Shown piece by piece: positions 28,869 through 39,000 of a stretch of DNA of 64,000 nt (positions are counted from its first letter, which is position 1; each line of letters begins with the position of its first letter). This stretch comes from Acidobacteriaceae bacterium (GTDB lineage: Bacteria; Acidobacteriota; Terriglobia; Terriglobales; Acidobacteriaceae). Made by a program: the position numbers and the translations under genes. The notes under the pieces are model-generated. The model was given only the letters and a program-made list of their open reading frames with translations, had not been told where the DNA came from and did no database searches. The DNA lies in assembly GCA_003134995.1 (NCBI GenBank), contig PLDC01000025.1, positions 120,882 through 184,881 on the forward strand, given 5' to 3'.

Positions 28869-30728
28869 CTATTGCACTTCCAGCGAAACCACCTTCCCCT
28901 CACCTTCCGACGTTTCACGATAGTTCAGCGCCACCTTCTGCTTGTTCCAGGAACACGAAAAGGCATCGGCTCCGATCAGGACAATGTGGTTCGTGTCTGC
29001 CACCTTCATCTTCAAAGTCTTCGCCCCAGATACCACCGTCAGGGTCGCGAGCGGCGGTGCCGAGCAATCCACACTCGTCAGCAGACCGCGGACATATTTT
29101 GGCGCGCCCAAATTCGCCGGCGTTGTGCTCGGCGGCTCAGCTGAAATGGCGTTTGTGTTCTCCGCGCTGTCCGAACTAGTCTCCCGCTGCACCAGTTTCC
29201 CCGGACGATAGACTGCCGTTCCATCCTGCACCATTGAGCGGAACTGCTCCGCCTGGGCCAGTGCCGCCGCCGCGTGCGACGCGACCTCCGGATTGCTGCT
29301 GCTTCTGAGCGATTGCAGCAATGCGATGGCCTGCTCCGGCTGCCGGTTCGTCAGATAAATATTCGCCAGATTGAATAGATAAGTCTCGTTGCGCGGGCTG
29401 ATCGCTAAAGCCTTCTGCATCGTAATAATCCCCTTGGCGGGATCGCCCGACGCTGATTGCGCAAATGCCAGCAGGGCGTAAGAATCCGCGAAACCCGGGT
29501 CCAGACTGATGGATGTCATCAACTCCGTGGTCATTGCAGGCAGGTCAGCCTCGACGCTAAATCCCTTCTCACGAGCCAGCAGCAGCGCGCTATAGTAGTG
29601 AACCCGTGGATCCTTAGAATCCAATTCCGAGGCTTGCTTAAAATATTGCCCAGCCTGCATAAAGTCCTGCTTCTGCAAATAGGCGTAACCCAAGCCGCGG
29701 CACGCCGCCGCATTCTTTGGATCAGCCTTCAACACATCCTGAAATTCACTCACCGCGCGCTCCCGATAGTCAGTCGAATGCAGATGGATATCGGCCAACA
29801 CCGCATCGCCGTCCGCGGCGCTCATAGGCGTAGCCGTGTAGCTGTTCGACGAAATGCTGGCCGGAGTAGGAATCGCATAATACTTGCAGCGCCTGCTGTT
29901 GATGTAGCTGCTCAGAGCCCGGTCGAACTGCGCGGGGCTCATCCCGAAGGCCCGTTGAATGGCGTCTTCGATCGGCAAGTGCTGGTTCTCTTCCAGATCA
30001 AAATAAACAGCCACCTTGGGAACAAGCTGGTTGTCGTAAAGGTAATGCATGAGCATTCCCGACTCGACATAAAACGTGGTCCTATGGTCGCCGCTTTCGT
30101 TGTAGGTCGAAGAATTCTGCCGCACCTTAAATAGGTCTGCGATCCTCATCGTCCCCAGTTGTTGCAGGATCAAGTAAACGTCGCGCCCGACCTTTCCGAT
30201 GCGCGCTTCTTTGCTATCCACTTCAATGGTTGAAAAATATTCAGCAAAACCTTCCTCAAACCACGGCGGTAATTCCCCTTGCAGGTTGCCATTCATCAAC
30301 TGGTGCGCGTACTCGTGGAACACCACAGCCCAGGGATTCTCCACCGACATGTCGAGCATGATGAAACTGCGGTCGCCGCCTCCTTGAAAAAGTCCCGCTA
30401 ATTGCGTTGGTTTGCCGTTGAACAGCGGCGCAACCTGCCGCATTTCTTTCGTGTTGCGAAAGGCGACAATCTGCAGCGGGATGGGAAGGTTTACGTTTGC
30501 CTTGGTCATCAGTGCGCCGAAAACGACGCGCATCTGCTCGAAACGCATCGCGACTTCGCGGCCGCGCTTTTCGCCTGAGTCGGTAATCACCGAAAAATTC
30601 GGCGAACGCACTTCCACCCATTGCGCATCCCCGGCGAAGACTGTAGGTGCGCCGCAGAACGCAGCGACCAGCAGGACGGCGACTAGACGATAGAAAGCAA
30701 AACAGAACCGTTCATCGCGAATCTTCAT
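28869..30728 (-). CDS. Exported TPR protein with a gluzincin-type peptidase-MA-like domain
   Basis: About 619 residues. A signal peptide (FYRLVAVLLVAAFCGAPTVFAG) precedes a domain starting WVEVRSPNFSVITDSG (DUF1570-like). It holds the zinc motif HEYAH and a downstream Glu in PPWFEEGFAEYFS, as in peptidase MA-like proteins. Several TPR repeats occupy about 310-520, and a variable tail follows. It may be a cell-envelope metallopeptidase or a degenerate binding version. AAGGAG lies 6 nt before the ATG at 30728 (3 nt before the ATG at 30731). Confidence 0.82.
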   Translation of the reverse strand: MKIRDERFCFAFYRLVAVLLVAAFCGAPTVFAGDAQWVEVRSPNFSVITDSGEKRGREVAMRFEQMRVVFGALMTKANVNLPIPLQIVAFRNTKEMRQVAPLFNGKPTQLAGLFQGGGDRSFIMLDMSVENPWAVVFHEYAHQLMNGNLQGELPPWFEEGFAEYFSTIEVDSKEARIGKVGRDVYLILQQLGTMRIADLFKVRQNSSTYNESGDHRTTFYVESGMLMHYLYDNQLVPKVAVYFDLEENQHLPIEDAIQRAFGMSPAQFDRALSSYINSRRCKYYAIPTPASISSNSYTATPMSAADGDAVLADIHLHSTDYRERAVSEFQDVLKADPKNAAACRGLGYAYLQKQDFMQAGQYFKQASELDSKDPRVHYYSALLLAREKGFSVEADLPAMTTELMTSISLDPGFADSYALLAFAQSASGDPAKGIITMQKALAISPRNETYLFNLANIYLTNRQPEQAIALLQSLRSSSNPEVASHAAAALAQAEQFRSMVQDGTAVYRPGKLVQRETSSDSAENTNAISAEPPSTTPANLGAPKYVRGLLTSVDCSAPPLATLTVVSGAKTLKMKVADTNHIVLIGADAFSCSWNKQKVALNYRETSEGEGKVVSLEVQ

Positions 30729-30770
30729 CATGCACTCCTTGCGCGACGACACACTTGCCCCACACTCAAA

Positions 30771-31775
30771 TCAGTTTAGTCCCAGCCCCTGCCCTGGCAT
30801 CAGCCGGATAATCACGCCCAGCGCCGTAAGCACGGCAATAAAGTAGACCGTGATTGTGCGGCTCGGATGCGACGGTAAATCTTTTGCAAAGAATGCTCGA
30901 TATCCAGCTCCCAGCGCCACCAGAAAAAACATATTCTGCTTCAGCGCCAGCCCCAGAGCAACACTAGCGATGAGAAGCGCGATGCGTTCCGCTTTGCTCA
31001 AGGCCAGCGCTGCCTGCCCGCCATCGAGCACCCAGACCGGAATCAGGTTCAGCAGGTTCAGAATCGCGCCCACGCGCGCCAGCGCGCCCCAGAACGGATC
31101 GCCCGTCTGCCACCACAGCACGGCACAAGCCAGCGCTGCCAGAAATCCCGCCAGCGGCCCCGCCAGGCTCACCGCAGAACGTGTCTCCAGCGACACCCCC
31201 AACGCGTTCCAGCGCACGTAAGCACCCAGGCCCGGCAGAAACACAGGCATATCCGCCGGCAAGCCGCGGCGCTTGATGTCAACGAAGTGCCCCATCTCGT
31301 GAATCAGAATCAGCACCGCGAAGCCGATCCCAAACTTCACCCCAGACGCAGCCGAATAAATCACAACGAAAGCTAAAAAACTTAGGATCGACGTCAGCTT
31401 GAACCGCGGAGTCGCCTGCGTTCCGCTCCTGTCGCCCATCGTCGCGGCCGAACCCGCCGGGCCCATCGCTTGCGCCCATTGGTTGTCGGCTTGCGGCTGT
31501 CGCACACCGCCAGCACTGTCAAGCGCCTGCGCGTGTTGCCTGATCCACTCAGCTTGCTTCGATGCCGGCGGCAGCAAGGCCAGCCCGGTCAGCCATTTCT
31601 CCCGCGCCTGCCGCAGATCTCCACGAGCCTCCAGCGCCTTCGCGTCCGACGACAGTTGCTCCAAGTCCTCGGAGTGCACCAGCGCGTGACACTGATCGCA
31701 CGCCAGCGCTCCCGGCGCAAGTTCGCGCGAGCAGCGCTTGCAATTGCGAATCGGGTCTTGGTTTGGGGTAGACAC
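30771..31775 (-). CDS. M50 site-2-protease family intramembrane metalloprotease with zinc ribbon
   Basis: About 334 residues. An N-terminal zinc ribbon (CKRC and CDQC, within the first ~30 residues) and a short helical linker precede the membrane core. The catalytic motifs are HEMGH and, near the end, LIPVWVLDGGQA (the NxxPxxxLDG-like motif). The family cleaves transmembrane substrates, for example anti-sigma factors. The GTG at 31775 is chosen because the zinc ribbon begins there; an ATG at 31841 overlaps the upstream gene. It follows another zinc-ribbon membrane protein gene. Confidence 0.8.
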   Translation of the reverse strand: MSTPNQDPIRNCKRCSRELAPGALACDQCHALVHSEDLEQLSSDAKALEARGDLRQAREKWLTGLALLPPASKQAEWIRQHAQALDSAGGVRQPQADNQWAQAMGPAGSAATMGDRSGTQATPRFKLTSILSFLAFVVIYSAASGVKFGIGFAVLILIHEMGHFVDIKRRGLPADMPVFLPGLGAYVRWNALGVSLETRSAVSLAGPLAGFLAALACAVLWWQTGDPFWGALARVGAILNLLNLIPVWVLDGGQAALALSKAERIALLIASVALGLALKQNMFFLVALGAGYRAFFAKDLPSHPSRTITVYFIAVLTALGVIIRLMPGQGLGLN

Positions 31776-31809
31776 AGCTAGGGAAAATGCTTTCGGATCA
31801 ACGCACTCG

Positions 31810-32571
31810 CTAACTTGGCGGAGCGCTGGCAAACGGACCATACACTCCGAATGGCCGGCCCGCAGCAATTCTCCACGCGATTCTCATTCCAAAGAAAAGA
31901 ATCAGCAAGCCCATTGCGGCCCACCCCGGACTACTCTGAAGCTCAAGAAATGGAGAGGCCAGCCCGAGAAGTGCCAACCGTCCCAGCCACGTTCCCAAGC
32001 TTACCGTTGGCCTCGGCGCGGGCGGAGGCAAAGAGGATTGGCGCCCGGATTCCTGCTCCAACTGCCGCTGCTCGTCCTCAATCCTCTGTTGTTGAGCTTG
32101 TCTTTGTTCTCTTTGCTGTTTTCGTTCGTCGGCAAAATTAATTCCAATGGGGACCGCGGCCATCGATACCGCCGCATAAGTCAGCAGGATCGCGGCAATC
32201 TGGTAGCGCCGCCCGCCAACTCCGTTCGATCCTTTCATCATGGCCGTGCCCACAAGCCATCCCACGCCGATCGACATATAGCTGATCACCCATCCCTGCA
32301 GCAGGATCGCAATCAGCGCATATCCAATCAGCCCCACCACGGCCGCGCCAATGCCATAAGTAAGAGCGCGCACATACGCTGCGTGCTTGTCCCGGTCAAT
32401 TTCGCTGCGCATCCGCTCCGCGCACCCGGGACACGCCCTCGCCGCATTCACCCTGTAATAAGCTCCGCTCAACGGTTGCTGGCAGAATTCGCAGACATTG
32501 CTCGCACCCAGCTTCGTGGCGTACTCGGCCGTGCCGAACTGGGGTATCGGATTGCCGAAACTATCACTCAT
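31810..32571 (-). CDS. Zinc-ribbon membrane protein of unknown function
   Basis: About 253 residues. An N-terminal treble-clef-like pattern CEFCQQPL...CPGCAE (about 27-55) is followed by a helical charged stretch, three or four hydrophobic segments (about 75-150), a Gln/Arg-rich coiled-coil stretch and a final hydrophobic region. I do not recognise the family. It is just upstream of the site-2 protease gene, with which it probably forms an operon. ATG at 32571 chosen over the upstream extension; ribosome binding site weak. Confidence 0.65.
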   Translation of the reverse strand: MSDSFGNPIPQFGTAEYATKLGASNVCEFCQQPLSGAYYRVNAARACPGCAERMRSEIDRDKHAAYVRALTYGIGAAVVGLIGYALIAILLQGWVISYMSIGVGWLVGTAMMKGSNGVGGRRYQIAAILLTYAAVSMAAVPIGINFADERKQQREQRQAQQQRIEDEQRQLEQESGRQSSLPPPAPRPTVSLGTWLGRLALLGLASPFLELQSSPGWAAMGLLILFFGMRIAWRIAAGRPFGVYGPFASAPPS

Positions 32572-32740
32572 GTCTGGAAACAATAGAATAGTTCGCTGGT
32601 GAGCACAAGACGCTCATGCAGGACGATCCCTCGTGAGCCTTCCCCGAACGAAGCCGAGGGCCCGGCGAAGCGAAGCGAGCCGGACAGCGCAATCCGAGAT
32701 CAATACCCCGAACGCCAAGGGTCAAGCAAGGCCGTGCTGC

Positions 32741-32774
32741 TACTCGTTACTGGGTACTAGGTACTCGGTACTAG
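32741..32774. repeat. Iterated GTACT / AGTAC word repeat
   Basis: TACTCG, GGTACTA, GGTACTC and GGTACTAG recur without a clear period just before the end of the choice-of-anchor gene. It belongs to the same class of word-built spacers seen throughout the window. Confidence 0.6.
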
Positions 32775-32779
32775 AACAC

Positions 32780-35578
32780 TTACGGCAGCAGCCCATAAAC
32801 ATTCAACTCCGTCTGCGTGCCCACATAAACTTTCCCATTGGCCACCGTCGGCGCGGTGAACTTCACCGCCGGACCGGCCGCATCCCGCGCCGAATTTTGA
32901 CTGGTGTCGTAAAGCTCGCGGGAAACATTCGCAGCGTCGAAGGCCCTCAGGATCGCATTGCCATTAACGCCAAACTTGTCGGTCTCCAGTATCCATACGA
33001 TTCCATTGCCATTCCCGTTGGCGGAAACGGTCGGCGAACCACCCGGGTATCCGAAGTGCTTGTTCGATTGCGCAATCGGGACCGTGGAAATCAAACTGTT
33101 TTGAATACTGAATTGCATGGGGTATCCGCCGGAACCGGAAAAGTAGACTTGCTCCTGCCAGTAGGCCGGCCCGCCCGCCCGGTTACCGGCTCCATCTTCC
33201 GCGGCGCCCAGCACCGTCGGAACCGTGAGCAAGTTCTGGTTTGCAGTCGTGTTGAATCCTCCTAGCGAATCACGGTTGAGTTCGTAAACCGTGCTGCCTT
33301 TCCCGCCCGCCAGCATCACGTGAGGATAAGAGCCGACCTGATCCGGCAGCAGCATCACTCCTCCCGAAGCCAAATCCCAATCCAGCAGGTCCAGGTTGGC
33401 CTGATCCCAGGGAGTGAAAGAATCGCCCGCTGACAGCACGCCATCCGTAGCAGTGAGCTTCACCACGCTGTCGCCGTAATCCTCCCCGCCCGTGTTGGCG
33501 TCGTAGGTCCCGTTGCCGGTACTGAAGAAAATGTTGCCGCTGGCATCCGCTGCAAGTCCGCCGCCGCCCATCCAGATACCTCCGTCCGAACCGCCGGGCG
33601 TGCTGTTGTATACACCGGACTGTTGCAGGTTCGTTTCGTTGTATCCCATCACCCACCCGTTCCACGGCGCATTGTCACAATGGGATGCCCACGCAATATA
33701 GACCACGCCGTTCGAAAGCAGCAGTCCAGCGCGCTGGTTTTGGGTTAACGTATTGAAGTTTACGGTCTTGTTCGTTGCCGGAACTGAGCCTTGGATCTGT
33801 ACCGATTGCACGATTGCGCCTGTTAAAATGTCCACCGCCCACAGCGTTTGATAATACGTGTAGTTTCCGCTGGTCCCGGTTTTGGTCCGGGTCACCAGAA
33901 ACATCATATTCGTCGCCGGATCGATGACCGGCGTCGAGGTTATGCCGTACGTCGGCGTGATATTCGCACAGTTAACGTCTGTCGTATCCAGGACCTGCGC
34001 CCCGCCCGTCAGGAAACTCGTCTGCCACAGCGGCGAGGTTACCGTCCCGTCGGCGTCAAAGGCGTAAACGCTGTCGTTTTCCGTCGCCACATACACTACG
34101 TTATACGTCCCCACGCCGGGTATGGTGACATTGGGAACATAAAGCGGCTCCGCGTAAATATTTCCATCCACGCTGCGAGTGAAGAGTTTCCCAAACTGAT
34201 TCTGATTCACGTTGCCGGTGGTCAGCGCAACCTCGTTCAAGTTCTGTCCGGTGCGGAACGTATCGTTCTTCATCGTGAACGTTCCCGCGAAATTGTTGAC
34301 CGCCAAAAACGCAACCGCAGTCTGCGCGGTATTAGCGTTGTTCGTCGCCTGAATAACGTGCGCCGCACTCGTAGCAGGTGGCGTATAAAGCCCCGAAGTA
34401 GAAATCGTACCCACTGTGCTGTTCCCGCCAGTAACGCCATCCACCGACCACGTCACATTCGTCGATGTAACCCCATTCACCGTGGCGCTGAACTGCTCAG
34501 TTTGTATCGGCGTAATCGATCCTCGTCCCGGACTCACACTCACCGCCGAACTCGCCACCACACCCGTGCCGCTCAAACTCACCGTCTGCAGAAACGCAGG
34601 ATCCGTATCATTGACCGTAATGTCTCCGGTCCGCGATCCCGTATTCGACGGAGCGAACGTCACATTGATCGTGCAATTCGTACCCGCACTCAGCGATGCC
34701 GGACAGTTGTTCGTCTGCGAATAATCGCCACTGGCAAGAATGCTGTTAAGATTCAACACCGCCGTACCGGTATTCGACAACGTGATCGTCTTCGCCCCAC
34801 TGGTCAGCCCCAGAGTCTCATTCCCAAAGCTCAGCGAAGCCGGAGACACGCTCGCCGTAGCACCGCTGTTCCCCATCCCCACCAACAACACCACCTGTTG
34901 CGGACTGGTATAGGCATTATCCGTGATAATAATGCTGCCGCTGCGGGACCACGCCGCAGTCGGACTGAACGTAACCGTGATCTTGCAAGACGATCCCGCC
35001 GGAACCTGCGCCGTCCTGCAGTTGTCGGTTTCCGAAAAATCTCCCGTAGCCTCAATGTTGCTGACCGTCAAGCTGGCGTTTCCTGAGTTGGTCACGGTGA
35101 CGGCTTTCGTCGCACTGCTCTTGCCTATCAATACTCCGCTGAAACTGAGGCTCGTAGGCGACAGCGTGACCGCCGGCGCCGTCCCCGTTCCGCTCAAAGC
35201 CACGCTCTGCGGGCTTCCGGCCGCATTGTCCGTCACGCTCACCGTAGACGTGCGCGTCCCCGTCTTGGTGGGAGTGAACACTACACTGATCGTGCAACTC
35301 GCGTTACTGGCCAGCGTCGATCCGCAAGTATTCGTCTGCGTAAAGTCGAGGCGATCGCCCCCGGTTACCTTGATGCCCATCAATGACAGCGTTGACGTGC
35401 CGGTATTAGTAACTGTGACGACCTGCGCAGCGCTGCTGGTTCCAACCGTCTGGCTGCCAAAAGTCAATGAGGTTGGAGATAGCTTTACAGTCGGCTGCGC
35501 TAACAATAAAGTCGAGAATGCTAAAATAGCGGACACAGCGGCGCACTGCCAGGCGGCAAGCCTGTAATTGAAACTCAT
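32780..35578 (-). CDS. Secreted choice-of-anchor D / ASH-repeat protein with propeller-like C-terminus
   Basis: About 932 residues. A signal peptide (AAVSAILAFSTLLLAQP) precedes about four ~105-residue Ig-like choice-of-anchor D (ASH/HYDIN-like) repeats, recognised by LSPTSLTFG, TVTNTGTS, CTISVVF and TVTDNAAGSPQ-type blocks, each ending SLSGTG-like. One further Ig-like module contains TTWSVDGV-type sequence and ISTSGLYTPP. The C-terminal ~430 residues look like a PQQ/beta-propeller-type domain (VYAFDADG, GNIFFSTGNG). It is probably a surface or secreted adhesion-type protein. The ATG at 35578 has GAGAGG about 11 nt upstream. Confidence 0.8.
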   Translation of the reverse strand: MSFNYRLAAWQCAAVSAILAFSTLLLAQPTVKLSPTSLTFGSQTVGTSSAAQVVTVTNTGTSTLSLMGIKVTGGDRLDFTQTNTCGSTLASNASCTISVVFTPTKTGTRTSTVSVTDNAAGSPQSVALSGTGTAPAVTLSPTSLSFSGVLIGKSSATKAVTVTNSGNASLTVSNIEATGDFSETDNCRTAQVPAGSSCKITVTFSPTAAWSRSGSIIITDNAYTSPQQVVLLVGMGNSGATASVSPASLSFGNETLGLTSGAKTITLSNTGTAVLNLNSILASGDYSQTNNCPASLSAGTNCTINVTFAPSNTGSRTGDITVNDTDPAFLQTVSLSGTGVVASSAVSVSPGRGSITPIQTEQFSATVNGVTSTNVTWSVDGVTGGNSTVGTISTSGLYTPPATSAAHVIQATNNANTAQTAVAFLAVNNFAGTFTMKNDTFRTGQNLNEVALTTGNVNQNQFGKLFTRSVDGNIYAEPLYVPNVTIPGVGTYNVVYVATENDSVYAFDADGTVTSPLWQTSFLTGGAQVLDTTDVNCANITPTYGITSTPVIDPATNMMFLVTRTKTGTSGNYTYYQTLWAVDILTGAIVQSVQIQGSVPATNKTVNFNTLTQNQRAGLLLSNGVVYIAWASHCDNAPWNGWVMGYNETNLQQSGVYNSTPGGSDGGIWMGGGGLAADASGNIFFSTGNGTYDANTGGEDYGDSVVKLTATDGVLSAGDSFTPWDQANLDLLDWDLASGGVMLLPDQVGSYPHVMLAGGKGSTVYELNRDSLGGFNTTANQNLLTVPTVLGAAEDGAGNRAGGPAYWQEQVYFSGSGGYPMQFSIQNSLISTVPIAQSNKHFGYPGGSPTVSANGNGNGIVWILETDKFGVNGNAILRAFDAANVSRELYDTSQNSARDAAGPAVKFTAPTVANGKVYVGTQTELNVYGLLP

Positions 35579-35823
35579 GGCAGAAGGACCTCTCGATTCT
35601 CTGCGGCTCTTGGGGGGATAACCTATTGTGCACTGCCGGACCGCATAAAATCCAGCAAAAACCGCCCTGCGCACTCGTTACCGATGTGCAATTTTCTGCA
35701 TGCTCGCTTTAGTGTTTTTACTTAAAATTCGCCGGAATTTTTCTCTAATCTGCAGTCAACAAACGGGAAAAGAATGACGCTGAAGAAATGAGAAGAATAA
35801 ACGAAATAAATGAGGAGGGCCCT

Positions 35824-36504
35824 CTACTGCCGGTGCGCCGAAGCTCCCGCCGCGATCTCGCGCAACGCGCTCACCAATCCCGCCGCCGCATCCGGATCAG
35901 CCAGCGCATCCAGATCAACCGTAGCCGAGAACTGCGGCGACTCTGGACGGAAGTGTACCTGCAAAATATCCTGCCGCCGAGCCGACATCAGCGCATTCAA
36001 CTCCGCGCTCGGATCCTGCTTCCAGTGCGTCCGCGTCGTCAGCACAATCGGTCCCGGCTGATACAAATCCCACTCCCGCCCGTCGCTCTTGCTCGATGCT
36101 ACTCCCCGGTTATGCGCGCTCCACCGGTGTCGCACCACTTCCAGATGAAAGCTAGGAGACCCGCCGAGATCGGCCTCAAACGTCAAAGTTTCCTTCTGCC
36201 GCTTCCAGCAACTCAGCAGCCAGTGCACCGGCAGCGCTCGCGGCCTGAACTTCACCGTCACGTGCGCATTCTCAAACCATCGCGAAGCGAAATGCAGCCG
36301 CGCCTGCAGCCGCGAACTCCCCTCCCAGTGCGACTCCAGAATGCGTCCCTTGCCCGCGCAAGCGATCTGCACCCGGCGCAATGCCGCCGCTCCTTTTTTT
36401 CGATTGTAGGTGGAAAACACGAAGTACCACAGTCCCAGTAAGGCGACGGACCCAGCCACGTCAATCAGCAGAAGTCGACCCACAACGCTTCCTATGATGT
36501 TCAT
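35824..36504 (-). CDS. Predicted membrane-anchored protein, function unknown
   Basis: About 226 residues. One N-terminal membrane helix (VVGRLLLIDVAGSVALLGLWY) is followed by a soluble domain with no recognised motif (FADLGGSP-like region FEADLGGSPSF, then PIVLTTRTHW). The ATG at 36504 begins right at the helix; the open frame extends upstream through repeat DNA without support. No neighbour explains it. Confidence 0.6.
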   Translation of the reverse strand: MNIIGSVVGRLLLIDVAGSVALLGLWYFVFSTYNRKKGAAALRRVQIACAGKGRILESHWEGSSRLQARLHFASRWFENAHVTVKFRPRALPVHWLLSCWKRQKETLTFEADLGGSPSFHLEVVRHRWSAHNRGVASSKSDGREWDLYQPGPIVLTTRTHWKQDPSAELNALMSARRQDILQVHFRPESPQFSATVDLDALADPDAAAGLVSALREIAAGASAHRQ

Positions 36505-37348
36505 GGTACGTCTGAGGTTGCGGCGAAGCAAGTGTCCAATGGACCTATATTTCTCTTTATCGGAACGCCCACCCAAAATACTGTGGAAAACAAGCCCGCA
36601 CCAGCCGGATCCAAGCCCCGAAGGGCCGAAATAATGCAGCCCCGGACGCGAGTCCGGGGTAAGCCCAAGAAAAAGGGAACTAAGCCCCGAAGGGACGACA
36701 GAAAGACTCACGCGCTGTCTTTACACCTCTTCAAACCGCACCGACACCCGACTCCCACAAAAAGCAAAGCGCTACCAACAGTGTCGCCAAAGCGAACAAC
36801 TACGGTAGCGCCGCCAATCCAATCCCAAAAGTTGGATAACGAAACATTGAAAAATGTTGCAATCGAAATGGAATTGCTCTCGCGGAACTTCCAAGAGGAA
36901 AAAGGCAAAAGCGCTGCCGACCCAATGCCCCGTGCAGGACACTACGGCAGCGCCGCCACTTCAGAGCCCAAACTACTGCCGGTAGTATAAAAACCAAACT
37001 GCCCCACTTCTAGTGCATTGTAAGGCACCACAAGAGCAATGTGAGGACAGCCACCCCCGGCTGTTTGACGCAGTTCAGCACCGTGGTTCGCGCGGCCCGT
37101 ACCTTATAAAGTACGCGTTACCTCCAAATCCGCCCAAATCGTACATACACAATTGCCAATTTTACCGGAACACTTTCGCCCCTTTCGCCCCCTTCCAGGC
37201 TCAACCATGCAGCAGCTATCAACTCCCATGGATTGTTAGGCGTGAAAGGAATGTAAATACACCCCGATAAATACAAAACTGCACAGATAAAAACCAAAAC
37301 CGGAACATACTGGAGATATGTTCCCACCGGAACACATCTCTAAAAGGG
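36505..37348. repeat. 844-nt gene-free region with hairpin-forming repeats
   Basis: AAGCCCCGAAGGG occurs at 36613-36625 and 36682-36694, with the hairpin CCCCGGAC-gcga-GTCCGGGG at 36640-36659 between. Two related hairpins follow: GCGCTACC/GGTAGCGC (36769-36776 with 36804-36811) and GCGCTGCCG/CGGCAGCGC (36911-36919 with 36945-36953). Both have 25-27 nt loops and a CGCCA tail. From about 36990 to 37348 I see nothing assignable apart from a weak 69-codon frame on the minus strand. Confidence 0.7.
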
Positions 37349-38893
37349 CTAGTCCTTACCCTGTGTGTCCCCTGTGTTAAAGGTTTTCTCAGGCCGCAAA
37401 AGCGGAAACAGAATCACGTCGCGAATCGTATGCGAGTCAGTCAGCAGCATGCACAACCGATCCACGCCCACGCCCACGCCGCCGGCAGGAGGCATTCCAT
37501 ACGACAGCGCGCGAATATAATCCTCATCCATCTGGTGCGCCTCAAGGTCGCCACGCTCGCGCTCCTGCAACTGCGCCTCGAAACGAGCCCGCTGATCCTC
37601 TGGGTCGTTGAGTTCGCTGAATCCATTCGAGATTTCCATCTGCCCCGCATAAATTTCCCAGCGCTCCGTCCACTCCGGCTCATCCGGTTTCTGTTTCGAC
37701 AGCGGAGACACCGCCGTAGGAAACTCATAAATAATAGTCGGCTGATCGAGATGCTCCTCTGCAACTGCCTCAAACAAACCAGCGATGGTCTTGCCCGTAG
37801 GCTCCTTCGGATCGTATGCCATGTGCGCGTGCGCCTGATTGAAGCGCTCGACCAGTGCCTTGACTCCATCATGCGAAGCGAAGTCACTCATCGCAGGCTT
37901 CGCCCCCGCATTCTCGGGCCAGTAGTGGATGATCGCTTCGCGCATCGTCATCCGTTTCCAATTCGCCCAATCGATTTCCTTATCGCCCCACTTCGTTTTC
38001 GTTCCGCCAGTCACATCGATGGCGGCTTGCGTGACCAACTCTTGCGTGAGATCCATCACGCCCTGGTAGTCGGTGTAGGCCTGATAGAACTCAAGCATTG
38101 TGAATTCAGGATTCCAGCGCCAGCCCAGGCCTTCGTTGCGGAAGTTGCGGTTGACTTCGTACACGCGATCGAATCCGCCGACGACGAGGCGCTTCAAATA
38201 AAGTTCAGGCGCGATGCGTAAATATAAATCCATGTCGAGTGTGTTATGGTGCGTCACAAACGGTCGCGCCACCGCGCCTCCCGCGATGGGCTGCATCATC
38301 GGCGTTTCCACTTCGATGAAGCCATGCGACTCCAGCGTGCGCCGCAGCGACTGCACCAGCTTGCTGCGCTTCAAGAAAACTTCGCGCACCTCAGGGTTGA
38401 CCACGAGGTCAACGTAGCGTTGCCGGTAGCGCATCTCGACATCAGTAAGCCCATGAAACTTTTCCGGCAGAGGCAGCAGGTCTTTGCTGAGAAATGTTAT
38501 CTCCTCCACGTGAATGGTGAGCTCGCCAGTGCGCGTGCGAAATAAATATCCGCTGACGCCGATGTGGTCGCCTAGGTCGAGCAGCTTGTACAAGTCGAAG
38601 CCTTTGTCGCCCACAGCATCTTTCTTCACGTAAATCTGCAGCCGCTTGCCATCCTGCTGCAGATGACAGAAGCCAGCCTTGCCCATGAGGCGGATCGCCA
38701 TGATGCGTCCGGCTACGCGGACGTTGATTCGAGGAGTCTCCAACTGCTCGGCGGGCTTGTCGGAGTAGTCGGCAAGAATCTGCGCGATGGTATGAGTGAA
38801 CTCGTACTTGCTGCGATAGGCGAGCTGGCCCAGCGCTTCGATCTGTTTCAGCTTCTGACGGCGCAGTTCGTAAACATTTTCGTCGAATGCCAA
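37349..38893 (-). CDS. lysS: Lysyl-tRNA synthetase, class II
   Basis: 514 residues. It charges tRNA-Lys with lysine in the cytoplasm. An OB-fold anticodon-binding domain (about 50-170, GRIMAIRLMGKAGFCHL) precedes the class II core. Motif 2 is around FRNEGLGWRWNPEFTMLEFY, and motif 3 is GMPPAGGVGVGVDRLCMLL. The start is TTG at 38893 with AAGGA about 6 nt upstream. It is longer by ~10-15 residues than average, but the domain order is standard. Confidence 0.95.
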   Translation of the reverse strand: MAFDENVYELRRQKLKQIEALGQLAYRSKYEFTHTIAQILADYSDKPAEQLETPRINVRVAGRIMAIRLMGKAGFCHLQQDGKRLQIYVKKDAVGDKGFDLYKLLDLGDHIGVSGYLFRTRTGELTIHVEEITFLSKDLLPLPEKFHGLTDVEMRYRQRYVDLVVNPEVREVFLKRSKLVQSLRRTLESHGFIEVETPMMQPIAGGAVARPFVTHHNTLDMDLYLRIAPELYLKRLVVGGFDRVYEVNRNFRNEGLGWRWNPEFTMLEFYQAYTDYQGVMDLTQELVTQAAIDVTGGTKTKWGDKEIDWANWKRMTMREAIIHYWPENAGAKPAMSDFASHDGVKALVERFNQAHAHMAYDPKEPTGKTIAGLFEAVAEEHLDQPTIIYEFPTAVSPLSKQKPDEPEWTERWEIYAGQMEISNGFSELNDPEDQRARFEAQLQERERGDLEAHQMDEDYIRALSYGMPPAGGVGVGVDRLCMLLTDSHTIRDVILFPLLRPEKTFNTGDTQGKD

Positions 38894-39000
38894 GAGAGTC
38901 CTTTAGTGAAGAGGATTGCGCCTTGGGGCGCGGCTAGCGTTTGGGTGAAACGCGATTATAAACAACCTGGCGATTGAATGGTGCAGGCGCAGCGGGCGGG

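Noticed and set aside
31738-32586. 282-codon plus-strand open frame
   Set aside because: Antisense to two zinc-ribbon membrane protein genes and compositionally odd (Arg/Pro/Ser).
33848-35086. 412-codon plus-strand open frame
   Set aside because: It is antisense to the repeat part of the choice-of-anchor D protein, which has clear domains and a signal peptide; the frame is Arg/His-rich with no motif.
36532-36990. 152-codon plus-strand frame in the repeat region
   Set aside because: Its codons are mostly REP-like repeat DNA with hairpins; the Lys/Arg/Pro-rich product has no family and no ribosome binding site.
37118-37327. 69-codon minus-strand frame with a lipobox-like LSGC
   Set aside because: It starts at GTG with no ribosome binding site and has no downstream domain; possible but not supportable as a lipoprotein gene.
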